DNA of 64,000 bases from Alphaproteobacteria bacterium (GTDB lineage: Bacteria; Pseudomonadota; Alphaproteobacteria; Sphingomonadales; Sphingomonadaceae). The stretch spans positions 1-64,000 of the forward strand of contig JAHJIJ010000006.1 in assembly GCA_018823325.1 (NCBI GenBank), in the 5' to 3' direction. Both the position numbers and the translations under genes were made by a program. Below are positions 25,050-34,850 of the stretch, piece by piece. Position 1 is the first letter of the stretch, and each line of letters opens with the position of its first letter. The notes beneath the pieces are model-generated. The model saw only the letters and a program-made list of their open reading frames with translations, was not told the origin of the DNA and did not search any database.

Positions 25050-26714
25050 ATGCTGACCGGCCTCTCGATCCGTAACATCGTGCTCATCGAGGCGCTCGAC
25101 CTTGTGTTCGAGCGGGGGCTGACCGTGCTCACTGGCGAGACGGGCGCGGGCAAGTCGATCCTGCTCGATGCGCTGGGTCTGGCGCTCGGCATGCGCGCGG
25201 ACAGCGGCCTTGTACGCGCGGGCACCGATCAGGCGAGTGTCACCGCGACCTTCGATCCGCCGGCCTCCGGCTCGGCGCTGGCTGCGTTGCTGGCGCAGAG
25301 CGACATCGCGCAGGAGCCGGGCGAGCCATTGCTGATCCGCCGCACGCTCAAGGCGGATGGCGGAAGCCGCGCGTTCATCAACGATCAGCCCTGTTCGGCG
25401 GCCCTGCTGCGTGATGTGGGCGCCTATCTCGTCGAGATCCACGGTCAGCATGACGAGCGCGGTCTCATCAATCCGCGCGGGCATATGGATCTGCTCGATG
25501 CTTTCGGGGGCCTCGATGCCGGTGCGGTGCGTGCGGCGCATAATATCTGGCAGGCCGCGCAAGTACAGCTGGCGGAAGCACGCGAAACACTGGAAACCGC
25601 CGCCCGCGAGCGCGACTATCTCGCCCACGCCGTTGCGGAACTGACGGCCTTCGCACCCGAGCCGGGCGAGGAGGAAGCGCTCGCGACCGAGCGCGCGGAC
25701 ATGCAGAAGGGCGCACGGCTCACCGAGGACATGGCCGCGCTTGATGAACTGCTTGGCGGATCGGACGGGGCGCTCGCCAAGCTGCGGCAGGCCGCGCGGC
25801 GGCTTGACCGGATCGGCGAGGAGCATGAACTGCTGGCCAATGCGCTGGCCGCCTTCGATCGCGCGGTTATCGAGGCGGGTGAGGCCGAGGAACATCTGGC
25901 GCGGGCAGGGGAGGCACTGGCGGTCGATCCGGCCCGGCTGGACGCCATCGAAACGCGCCTGTTCGATCTGCGCGCGCTGGCCCGCAAGCATCAGGTTCCG
26001 GCCGACGATCTGGCGGATCTGGCAGTGCGGATGAGCGATCAGCTTGCCCGCATTGATGCCGGCGAGGCGGGGCTGGCCGATCTGGAGCGCGAGGTTGCGG
26101 TGGCGCGGCAGGCCTATGAGGCAGAAGCGCAGGCGCTCAGCGAGGCACGTCAGGCCGCGGCGGCCCGGCTGGACAAGGCAATGGCCGGTGAGTTGGCCCC
26201 GCTCAAGCTGGATGCCGCCCGTTTCCGCACCGATGTCGAGCCGCTGCCGGAGGGGCAATGGCGCGCCTCGGGCAAGGACCGCGTCGAGTTCATGATCTCT
26301 ACCAATCCCGGCGCGCCGTTCGCGCCGCTGATCAAGATTGCGTCCGGCGGCGAGTTGTCGCGCTTCATTCTCGCCCTCAAGGTCGCGCTCGCGGCGCAGG
26401 GCAGCGCGGGCACGATGATCTTCGATGAGATCGACCGGGGTGTCGGCGGGGCGGTGGCCGGTGCGATTGGCGAGCGGCTGGCGCGGCTCTCCGGCGGCGG
26501 TCAAGTCATCGTCGTCACGCACTCGCCCCAGGTTGCGGCGCGGGGCGCGGCGCATCTGCTCATCGCCAAATCCTCGCACGGCACCATCACGCGCACCGGC
26601 GTCCACCCGCTCGACGACGCCGAACGCCGCGAGGAAATCGCGCGCATGCTCTCCGGTGCCGAGATCACCAACGAAGCGCGCGCACAGGCCGAGCGGCTGC
26701 TGGAGGGGGTGTGA
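25050..26714 (+). CDS. recN: DNA repair protein RecN
   Basis: SMC-like ATPase for double-strand-break repair. Start ATG 25050 (MLTGLSIRNIVLIEALDL). Walker A GETGAGKS at residues 29-36. The middle, about 150-360, is coiled-coil rich (ALATERADMQKGARLTEDMA, LADLEREVAVARQAYEAEAQ). The C-terminal half carries the signature SGGELSRFILALKVAL and Walker B GTMIFDEIDRGVGGAVA. The 554-residue length is standard. It lies 75 bp after bamD. Confidence 0.97.
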   Translation: MLTGLSIRNIVLIEALDLVFERGLTVLTGETGAGKSILLDALGLALGMRADSGLVRAGTDQASVTATFDPPASGSALAALLAQSDIAQEPGEPLLIRRTLKADGGSRAFINDQPCSAALLRDVGAYLVEIHGQHDERGLINPRGHMDLLDAFGGLDAGAVRAAHNIWQAAQVQLAEARETLETAARERDYLAHAVAELTAFAPEPGEEEALATERADMQKGARLTEDMAALDELLGGSDGALAKLRQAARRLDRIGEEHELLANALAAFDRAVIEAGEAEEHLARAGEALAVDPARLDAIETRLFDLRALARKHQVPADDLADLAVRMSDQLARIDAGEAGLADLEREVAVARQAYEAEAQALSEARQAAAARLDKAMAGELAPLKLDAARFRTDVEPLPEGQWRASGKDRVEFMISTNPGAPFAPLIKIASGGELSRFILALKVALAAQGSAGTMIFDEIDRGVGGAVAGAIGERLARLSGGGQVIVVTHSPQVAARGAAHLLIAKSSHGTITRTGVHPLDDAERREEIARMLSGAEITNEARAQAERLLEGV

Positions 26715-26901
26715 GCAAGATCGAGGCGCCCGGCCTGGAAAATGCGAGGCTCTGTCCTACAGCTGCGCATATGTGCCATGACACATCATCGGCGACGTCG
26801 GCTGAATGGGTAGAACGAAGAAATTTATTTACACCGTAACCTTCGTAACCTTTCGCCCGGCCAAAATGGAGGGCTTTTCGGACAATTTCCCTTATTGCTG
26901 A

Positions 26902-29124
<2,223 letters not shown>

Positions 29125-29147
29125 GAGACATCGCCTCCCAAGGGGCG

Positions 29148-29411
29148 ATGAACAGCGCTTCCCGAAAGGGCCGACGGACAGGCCATTCAGTTTCCGCTAA
29201 GCGGCCGCGGTTCAGAAAGATTGCGAACGCGGGCGTGCGGAGACCGGCAATGCATCACAAGCGAGGGCGAGCACGCAACCAGCGCGCGGGGTGCAAGCTC
29301 TGCAAGCCCTGGAAAGCCAATGGCATACGCACCGAGCGCGCCGATGGTGAGCGCTTCAGCGATCATCGCCGGCGCGTAGCGGCTGGCCAAGGTGAATTGA
29401 TCAGGGACTGA
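29148..29411 (+). CDS. Small basic protein with CxxCKPWK motif
   Basis: 87 residues from ATG 29148, or 53 from ATG 29250. The C-terminal part GCKLCKPWKANGIRTERADG followed by FSDHRRRVAAGQ is strongly basic. It reminds me of short conserved hypothetical proteins with a CxLCKPWK(M/A)NG motif, though I cannot name the family. The Cys pair could bind a metal. It follows ligA by 23 bp. An overlapping minus-strand frame (29187-29456) is the alternative but shows no recognisable motif. Confidence 0.42.
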   Translation: MNSASRKGRRTGHSVSAKRPRFRKIANAGVRRPAMHHKRGRARNQRAGCKLCKPWKANGIRTERADGERFSDHRRRVAAGQGELIRD

Positions 29412-29697
29412 CCCGTAGCGGCATGCCTGACGTGCCGACGCATGATTGCAGGTCAAAAGGCCGGCCTGGTCTGCGGCGCCTGGGCAGTTGCTTCATGGGA
29501 CCGAAGGCTGCTCTCCGACATCATCTATGTACCAAAACGGTGCAAAATGCCAGAAAAATTGAGATTATCAAAATCGCAAGAATTGGCCACCAATATAACC
29601 GAAAGAGGTCGGTTGTCCAGATCGTTGCCGGCCCTGATCAATATCGCAAATATGCAGCAATAAATATAATAAGATATTGATATAAATCTATAATTAC
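29412..29697. other. AT-rich gap left of the recombinase cassette
   Basis: About 285 bp. The right half (29540-29697) is strikingly AT-rich for this genome, with runs such as AATAAATATAATAAGATATT. Two short plus-strand frames (29423-29680, 29442-29663) lack any recognisable feature. The base composition suggests foreign or regulatory DNA next to the left inverted repeat. Confidence 0.5.
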
Positions 29698-29724
29698 TGT
29701 TACAATTTAGCCAATAGTGTAACA
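29698..29724. repeat. Left inverted repeat of recombinase cassette
   Basis: 27-nt site beginning TGTTACAATTT, central AGCCA, ending ATAGTGTAACA. Its two 11-nt arms are themselves inverted copies (9 of 11 match), as in core sites of tyrosine recombinases such as dif. It pairs with the copy at 30625-30651 in opposite orientation with one mismatch. Confidence 0.9.
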
Positions 29725-29806
29725 GGCAGCAAGCGCGAAATGATCCAAAATGGCGGGATGCGATGGCATGGCGCTGACATTGGCCGATGAATGGTACGCG
29801 CTGTCT

Positions 29807-30553
29807 CTAACGGAATTGGATGGTTATGCGTCCATTGACCTGACTGAGTGCCCTGGAAATGGCGGTTGTCTGCGTGGTTGGCTCGATCGGGATGACGGGC
29901 GCTGATGTGATCCGCACGCTTTCAAAGGCGGATGCAGGCAACCTCCGTTCCGGACCAGACCGGGGCCGCCGCCCGCCTTTCTCGGCTCGTCCTGACCACA
30001 ATCGCGAGGCGAGTTCCCGTTCTTCCGGCCCGGTGGCGTTGGTGTAAATGGCGGTCGTCTTGATATCAGCGTGACCAAGCCAACGCTGAACGAGATTAAG
30101 CGGCACATTCGACTGAATAGCGCGAACAGCAAAGCCGTGGCGAAGGCCTTTGGGCGATGCATATCCGCCGGTCAGGCCCGCTTCCCGCATGATCTGGCTA
30201 ACATAACGATAGGCCGTCATTCTGGAGCAGGGCCAGAACCTGTCGCGCGGCAAGTCGCCGCTGTTCATCCATCGCTCCAGTGATCGAAGCAGATCCTCGG
30301 GCAGCGGAATTGCCCGGAAAATGCGCTTATTTCGCTTCTTGAGGCACAGGATGATGACCTGCTTGGCCTCGAAATCGATACTGTGCCGCCCCATCGAGAG
30401 TGCTTCCGATATTCTGCACCCGGTCACCGCCATCATCCAGCACAGGCAGTATATCGCTTTGCTGTGATTGCGCGCGAATTGAAGAAACAGATCTATCTCT
30501 GATTTGGTCAAATACTTGCGCTGACCATCGTTCCCATAAACATTCCACGACAC
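29807..30553 (-). CDS. Tyrosine-type site-specific recombinase/integrase (short form)
   Basis: 248 residues. It consists almost wholly of the catalytic domain; the usual N-terminal SAM-like DNA-binding domain is reduced to about 25 residues (MSWNVYGNDGQRKYLTKSEID). Active-site residues: Arg47 (AVTGCRISEAL), Arg138 in SPKGLRHGFAVRA, His161 (QRWLGHADIKTTAIY) and the nucleophile Tyr170. The box II His is replaced by Lys135. The last 60 residues (GGRRPRSGPERRLPAS...) are a low-complexity tail. It cuts and rejoins DNA at paired sites. The two flanking 27-bp repeats are the obvious candidates. Confidence 0.92.
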   Translation of the reverse strand: MSWNVYGNDGQRKYLTKSEIDLFLQFARNHSKAIYCLCWMMAVTGCRISEALSMGRHSIDFEAKQVIILCLKKRNKRIFRAIPLPEDLLRSLERWMNSGDLPRDRFWPCSRMTAYRYVSQIMREAGLTGGYASPKGLRHGFAVRAIQSNVPLNLVQRWLGHADIKTTAIYTNATGPEERELASRLWSGRAEKGGRRPRSGPERRLPASAFESVRITSAPVIPIEPTTQTTAISRALSQVNGRITIQFR

Positions 30554-30624
30554 GACCCGAAGTCCTTTGTTGATTTGCTATCTGGTTAGCATGTTCGAAA
30601 GTTACTTATTCGACCTGATCATAT

Positions 30625-30651
30625 TGTTACACTATTGGCTAAATTGTCACA
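30625..30651. repeat. Right inverted repeat of recombinase cassette
   Basis: 27-nt site beginning TGTTACACTAT and ending AAATTGTCACA; its reverse complement equals the left repeat except at one position (G for T at position 4). It ends 39 bp before the EAL gene's start codon, inside that gene's likely promoter or leader region. Confidence 0.9.
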
Positions 30652-30690
30652 GACTCGTTCGGGGAGATGGGGTCAAAACGGAGACAATTC

Positions 30691-32085
30691 ATGCCAGCTT
30701 TGCGTGGGATCTATGACAGGCTGAATGACGAAACCACGTTCAGTTCTGGTTCGCCTTTGGGCAAACAGGGCAGGGAACTGGCAAGTTTCACGATGCGGAT
30801 CGGCAATTACCGACATATTCGGCGTGCGTTCGGCGAGGATATCGCACTTGAGGTGCTCGATCGGCTGGTTAACCGGGTTAATCAGGTTCTTCGGGGGGAC
30901 GGCGTTGCCGCGCCAGCGGCCTATGGGCAGATCATGGTCCGGATGATCGGCCTTGGGTCCATGCAGTCCGATGCCGCGACCGGCGTTTCGGGTTCCTGGC
31001 TCTGGGCACTCTGTACGGCAATGTCCACGTTTCCAGTGCGGATCGGGTCGGCGACAATCTTTCCGCTTGTCTGGGCCAGCTGGGACCGGCGTCCGGATGG
31101 TCTTGCTGCGGACGTCGCGGGTCCGGCCGATCCCTGGCATGTCGATGAGCTTGCCCCGGTTTGTGAGGCGAGCGCGGATGAGAAAGCGGGTTGGGCCGAG
31201 CGCTATCGCACGGACATGGCGCTTGCAGCGGAGATCCTGAGCGTCATCACGCCTGCCGGTGTTTCGCAATCGGGTGGCGGTGCTGCGGATGACCAGCGCT
31301 TTCTGCTGCTGCTCTGGCAGCCGATCCACGATGCGCGCCATCCTGAACGGGTGCTCTATCAGGAAGCGCTGCTGCGCTTTGTCGATCGCCATGGCGTGTG
31401 GAACGCGCCCAGCCAGTCATTGCTCGCACTGGAGCGACTGGGGCTGGTGAGCCTGCTCGACCAGCATATCGTTTCGCGTGTGATCGACAGGTTGGAGGGG
31501 GATTGTGGGGTTCGGCTGGGGGTCAACATCAGTGCCAAGAGTGCGCGGTGCGATTTGTGGTGGCAGGAGGTCATGGCGCGGCTGCGCGCGGCGCCGCAGG
31601 TTGCGCGGCGCCTCACCGTGGAGATCACCGAGACGGCTGCGATGCCGGACATGACCAGCGCGGTGCGCTTCGTGGATGGCGTGAAACGGCTGGGCGTGCG
31701 GGTCGCGCTGGATGATTTCGGCGTCGGCTTCACCTCCATTCGCCAGATCATGGCGCTCAAGCCGGATGTCGTGAAGATCGATGGCTTCTTCATGCGGGAG
31801 GCCGATTTGTCCGGTCGGGGGCGGGAGGTGTTCAACCACCTCGTGCGCCTCACGGCGTCTTTTGGCGCGACCGTGGTCGTGGAGGGCGTCGAGACGGCAG
31901 GGCAGGCAGATCTTGCGCTGGAAGCCGGCATCCATTGGCAGCAGGGCTATTTCTGGGCACGGCCGGCGGTCTCCCAGACATGGAAATCCGAGGGAGACGG
32001 TCCGCTGGCCAGCGCGAGCGAGCCCGGTGACTATCTGCCGGTCGAGGCGCGGCCCGCGTCTTCCGCGCAGGTGGCTCGGCTGTGA
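30691..32085 (+). CDS. EAL-domain c-di-GMP phosphodiesterase with degenerate GGDEF-like N-terminus
   Basis: 464 residues from ATG 30691 (GGAG seven bases upstream; ATG 30667 is an alternative). The C-terminal domain keeps the EAL active-site set: YQEALLRF (about residue 225), VNISAKSA, VEITETAAM, ALDDFGVGFTS, VVKIDGFF, VVEGVETAGQ and QGYFWARP. It should therefore hydrolyse c-di-GMP to pGpG. The N-terminal 180 residues start like a GGDEF domain (FTMRIGNYRHIRRAFGEDIALEVLDRLVNRVN) but lack a GG(D/E)EF motif, so cyclase activity is unlikely. No membrane helices. Stop overlaps the next gene's GTG. Its promoter region abuts the recombinase cassette. Confidence 0.9.
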   Translation: MPALRGIYDRLNDETTFSSGSPLGKQGRELASFTMRIGNYRHIRRAFGEDIALEVLDRLVNRVNQVLRGDGVAAPAAYGQIMVRMIGLGSMQSDAATGVSGSWLWALCTAMSTFPVRIGSATIFPLVWASWDRRPDGLAADVAGPADPWHVDELAPVCEASADEKAGWAERYRTDMALAAEILSVITPAGVSQSGGGAADDQRFLLLLWQPIHDARHPERVLYQEALLRFVDRHGVWNAPSQSLLALERLGLVSLLDQHIVSRVIDRLEGDCGVRLGVNISAKSARCDLWWQEVMARLRAAPQVARRLTVEITETAAMPDMTSAVRFVDGVKRLGVRVALDDFGVGFTSIRQIMALKPDVVKIDGFFMREADLSGRGREVFNHLVRLTASFGATVVVEGVETAGQADLALEAGIHWQQGYFWARPAVSQTWKSEGDGPLASASEPGDYLPVEARPASSAQVARL

Positions 32086-32291
32086 GCTACGAGCGCATTT
32101 CCGTTCGGTTCACGATGTGGCGCGATGGCGCAGCACTCTCGTCCGTCGCCGTCCGCGAAACGGTCGATGCCCGGCCGGATGACTGGCCAGACGGGGAGGA
32201 CCGCTTTTTCGTCGGCTGGCTGCTGTTTGCGACCCCACTCTCCCTGCTGCTCTGGTGGGGCATTCTGAGCCTCGCGAGTGTGCAACTGTGA
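32082..32291 (+). CDS. Small single-pass membrane protein
   Basis: 69 residues from GTG 32082, which overlaps the EAL stop by 4 bp, so it is translationally coupled. A soluble N-terminus of about 40 residues (MSYERISVRFTMWRDGAAL, RPDDWPDGEDR) is followed by one hydrophobic segment FFVGWLLFATPLSLLLWWGI. It is not a recognised family. Coupling to a soluble phosphodiesterase suggests it may tether or regulate that enzyme at the membrane. Confidence 0.6.
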   Translation: MSYERISVRFTMWRDGAALSSVAVRETVDARPDDWPDGEDRFFVGWLLFATPLSLLLWWGILSLASVQL

Positions 32292-32417
32292 GGGCGGCCC
32301 CTTCCGGCATCCTGGCACTCCCGCGCGCGTGCGCGGCTTCGGCTGAAGCGCATTGGTCTCGTGCGCCTTCCGCATTTTCGAATGGTTCGTCGGTGATTCC
32401 CATCCCCCGGCGAAACC

Positions 32418-32612
32418 GCGCAGCCCTCCGTCGGGAGGTCCCACAACTCCCGGCGGAGGCTGCGCATCCCTACGGCAGACGGGGTCATGACAATGGCCCC
32501 GATTGCCGCGCTTCCCTGAGGGCACACCGCAGGGAAGGGGGCGCAGCGTTGCTCCCACTCCACCCACCAGCGCAGCGCTGCGCCTCCGCGCGTTCCGAGC
32601 GGGAAGGCGCAG
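32418..32612. other. Array of three GC-rich hairpins in a gene gap
   Basis: The 355-bp gap 32292-32646 contains no convincing gene but three stem-loops: 32418-32437/32447-32465 (arms starting GCGCAGCC and ending GGCTGCGC, one bulge and one mismatch), 32511-32520/32528-32537 (CTTCCCTG/CAGGGAAG) and 32578-32589/32599-32612 (CTGCGCC/GGCGCAG). The GCGCAG motif recurs in stems one and three. It may be a structured leader of the winged-helix gene at 32647 or a cluster of repeats. Confidence 0.6.
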
Positions 32613-32646
32613 GCGCGGGGCTGGACGAGGGCGGGAGCGGCTGCGC

Positions 32647-33237
32647 ATGAAGATGCAAATCGTGCCAAACAGCCACGGCCTGACCAACTCGCTTGAAACG
32701 GGCGGAAACCGAAAGGAACGAGTTGCGCTGCTGCAGGAACGCGCAGCCAGCCTTCGCAGCATGGCGCGGGACATTCTCGCCATGGCCGACGAAGCGGAAG
32801 CTGAGGCCGCAGGCCTTGTTGGCCAAGGCCGCGACGATGATGCGGGCGACGAGGATGCCGGCAATGCCCGGCGCGGATCGCAGCATCGCACGCGCCTGGC
32901 GGAGATTGCACGCGGCGAATACCGGCGTCGACGGATGCGTGAGCGCTATTTCGACAAGAAGCTCTTTGGCGAGCCGGCGTGGGACATGCTGCTGGAATTA
33001 TATGCCAGCGAACTCAACGACGAGAAGATATCGACCAGCAATCTGATCCTCTCCTCCTCGGCACCGAGCAGCACGGCGCTGCGGTGGATCAAGCATCTGG
33101 AAGATAGCGGCCTTGTGTCGAAGACATCGTCGCACCTCGACGGGCGCGTCCAGTATCAGAGCATCACCAATTGCGGGTTTGACGCCATGACGAACTATTT
33201 CAAGTCCGGTTCGCCGGTGCAGCGGTGCGACCGCTGA
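32647..33237 (+). CDS. MarR-like winged-helix protein with long N-terminal helix
   Basis: 196 residues from ATG 32647 (MKMQIVPNSHG). An N-terminal coiled-coil-like helix (RVALLQERAASLRSMARDILAMADEAEAEA) and an acidic linker precede a winged-helix domain: EPAWDMLLELYASELNDEKISTSNLILSSSAPSSTALRWIKHLEDSGLVSKTSSHLDGR. That pattern (S-S-T-A-L-R-W-I-x-x-L-E-x-x-G-L-V) is typical of MarR-type recognition helix and wing. It is longer than the paralogues at 22790 and 23439. It overlaps the next gene (TGATG) and follows the EAL/membrane protein pair, so it may belong to the c-di-GMP switch locus. Confidence 0.7.
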   Translation: MKMQIVPNSHGLTNSLETGGNRKERVALLQERAASLRSMARDILAMADEAEAEAAGLVGQGRDDDAGDEDAGNARRGSQHRTRLAEIARGEYRRRRMRERYFDKKLFGEPAWDMLLELYASELNDEKISTSNLILSSSAPSSTALRWIKHLEDSGLVSKTSSHLDGRVQYQSITNCGFDAMTNYFKSGSPVQRCDR

Positions 33238-33851
33238 TGATGGCTGAACCCGGCAGACAATCCGTGCGTAATCATGCCTCTGCGCCGCCCGTGACGTTCG
33301 GCAATGAGCGGGATCGCCTCGGCCAGCTCGATCTGCTGCTCAGGCAGATCGAGGAAGCCGTCCAGCTGGTGCGCACTCTGTTGCCGGACGTGGCGGGCAG
33401 CGCCGCAGATCCCTTCGCAGAGCAAACGCGAAGGATCGCGCCCGGTGCGCAGAACAAGGACAGGCCGGACGAGAGTGAGCCGGGCAGGCACGCCGATGTG
33501 TCGCCACTGTCGCTCATCGGCGGCAGCGTGGGGCAGGGCGTGAACCGCGAATTGCTTGCTCGTCGGCTGATCCGGGATCGCTTCGGGTCGATCGGCCATG
33601 TCGGCGCTGGTGTGCTGATGCGTCTGCTCAGCGCGCCCGGTCAGTTTGTCTCGCGTGAGGATCTTGCCGAGTCCGCCGGTGTTCGCTCCCGTTCGAACCG
33701 GGTCATCAAGGTCTATATCTGCCGCCTGCGCAGTGCTCTGGCCGAGGCGGGCCTGCCGGCGAGCGCCATCGAAACCGGACGGCTTGCCTACCGGCTGAAG
33801 GCGAGTGCGGCGCCGAAGATCATCGCGTCAATCGAAGCGCCGCCGGGATAA
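33237..33851 (+). CDS. Winged-helix DNA-binding protein (response-regulator effector-like)
   Basis: 204 residues from ATG 33237, overlapping the previous stop. The first half has a helix DRLGQLDLLLRQIEEAVQLVRTLL and a polar linker. The C-terminal 90 residues form a Trans_reg_C-like winged helix: VGAGVLMRLLSAPGQFVSREDLAESAGV, SNRVIKVYICRLRSALAEAGLPASAIETGRLAYRLK. No receiver domain. Paralogue of the protein at 22036-22497 (shared CRLRxAL and IETGxxxYxL). With the preceding gene it repeats the MarR-like plus wHTH pairing of the 22-24 kb region. Confidence 0.7.
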   Translation: MMAEPGRQSVRNHASAPPVTFGNERDRLGQLDLLLRQIEEAVQLVRTLLPDVAGSAADPFAEQTRRIAPGAQNKDRPDESEPGRHADVSPLSLIGGSVGQGVNRELLARRLIRDRFGSIGHVGAGVLMRLLSAPGQFVSREDLAESAGVRSRSNRVIKVYICRLRSALAEAGLPASAIETGRLAYRLKASAAPKIIASIEAPPG

Positions 33852-33911
33852 TTCTGAAATCGTGCCGACTGATCCGGGCGGCGCCCCGGAGCTGAGGCGC
33901 CGTGCCGCGTC

Positions 33912-34775
33912 TCAGGCCAGCGCGGTGCGATACATGGCGAGCAGCGCGGCCCACGCCTTTTCCGCGGCGTCGTGATCATAGGCCTGGCTGCCGGGCACGC
34001 ACCAGCCGTGATTGGCCGGATAGACTTCCACGATTGCCTGCTTGCCCGCCGCATCGAATGCCTTGCGCAGGATCGTCTTGGACTCCGGCTCCTTGGCATC
34101 GTCATTCTGCGCCACGGCGACCAGATAGGCAGCCTCGGTCTTCGGGATCAGCAGGTGCGGGCTGCTCGGCTGGTCGGTGGTGAGGCCGCCGCCATGGAAG
34201 CTGCCGACAGCGCCGATCCGCCCCGGCACGGCTGCGGCGGTGCGGAAGGAGAGCGGCCCGCCCATGCAATAGCCCTGCACGCCGGCCTTGCGACCCTTGT
34301 CCACCTGAGGCTGCTCATCGAGGAAAGCGAGATAGGCTGCGGAGTCATGGTCCACGCCTTCGTCGGTCATCGCCGCGCGATAGCCGAACAGCACCTTGCG
34401 GGCTTCGGGATCATTGAAATCGAAGGCGCCTTCCATGTCCTTCGCCGGGCCATTGCGGTAGAAGGGATTGGGGACCAGCACGACATAGCCCTCGGCGGCA
34501 AGTCTGCGCCCCATTTCGCGGAAGACGGGCCGCAACCCCATGATATCCGGCCACATGAGCACGGCAGGCCAGCTGCCTGCGCCGGCCGGGTGGAACAGCA
34601 CGGCATCGGCCGATCCGTCGGGTGTCTTTATCGTAACGTTGGTTTCGGTCACATTGGCTGCCGCATGCGCGCCGGTCGCGCCAGCCAGGCCGACTGCTGC
34701 GCCTGTGGCCATGAACATGCGCCGCGTGACGCTCCAGTCCTCGACCAACCCCACATGGATGTCATTGTCGCACAT
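33912..34775 (-). CDS. Dienelactone hydrolase family protein, Tat-exported
   Basis: 287 residues, alpha/beta hydrolase. A twin-arginine signal is visible (SVTRRMFMATGAAVGLAGATGAHA, cleavage near residue 38), so the mature enzyme is probably periplasmic. The catalytic triad is Cys in GVQGYCMGGPLS, Asp in VAVAQNDDAKEP and His in YPANHGWCVPG, the dienelactone-hydrolase pattern. ClcD/TfdE-type enzymes open dienelactones in chloroaromatic degradation, but this exported branch has mostly unknown substrates. It stands alone, 75 bp from prmA. Confidence 0.9.
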   Translation of the reverse strand: MCDNDIHVGLVEDWSVTRRMFMATGAAVGLAGATGAHAAANVTETNVTIKTPDGSADAVLFHPAGAGSWPAVLMWPDIMGLRPVFREMGRRLAAEGYVVLVPNPFYRNGPAKDMEGAFDFNDPEARKVLFGYRAAMTDEGVDHDSAAYLAFLDEQPQVDKGRKAGVQGYCMGGPLSFRTAAAVPGRIGAVGSFHGGGLTTDQPSSPHLLIPKTEAAYLVAVAQNDDAKEPESKTILRKAFDAAGKQAIVEVYPANHGWCVPGSQAYDHDAAEKAWAALLAMYRTALA

Positions 34776-34850
34776 GCCGAATCTCTCCCTCGCAGCGTCA
34801 GAGAGAGGATGGTCGGTTGCCCGGCCCGCCGTGTCAATGCGCTGGCGGCT

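Larger units (their letters stand above)
29698..30651. mobile_element. Putative invertible tyrosine-recombinase cassette
   Basis: A 954-bp segment bounded by 27-bp inverted repeats (26/27 identical) that enclose a single tyrosine recombinase gene on the minus strand. Each repeat has the arm-spacer-arm form of a recombinase core site with an asymmetric spacer. Oppositely oriented sites flanking their own recombinase predict DNA inversion rather than excision. In the orientation seen, the recombinase is transcribed away from the EAL gene that starts 39 bp outside the right repeat; inversion would point it into that gene. Confidence 0.65.

Noticed and set aside
29423..29680. Short plus-strand frames (also 29442-29663) as an antitoxin-like gene
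   Set aside because: No family resemblance, no convincing ribosome binding site, and unusual base composition.
32255..32650. 131-codon plus-strand frame in the hairpin-rich gap
   Set aside because: It runs through three strong hairpins, has no domain or start signal and is rich in Arg/Ala/Ser as typical for non-coding GC-rich DNA.
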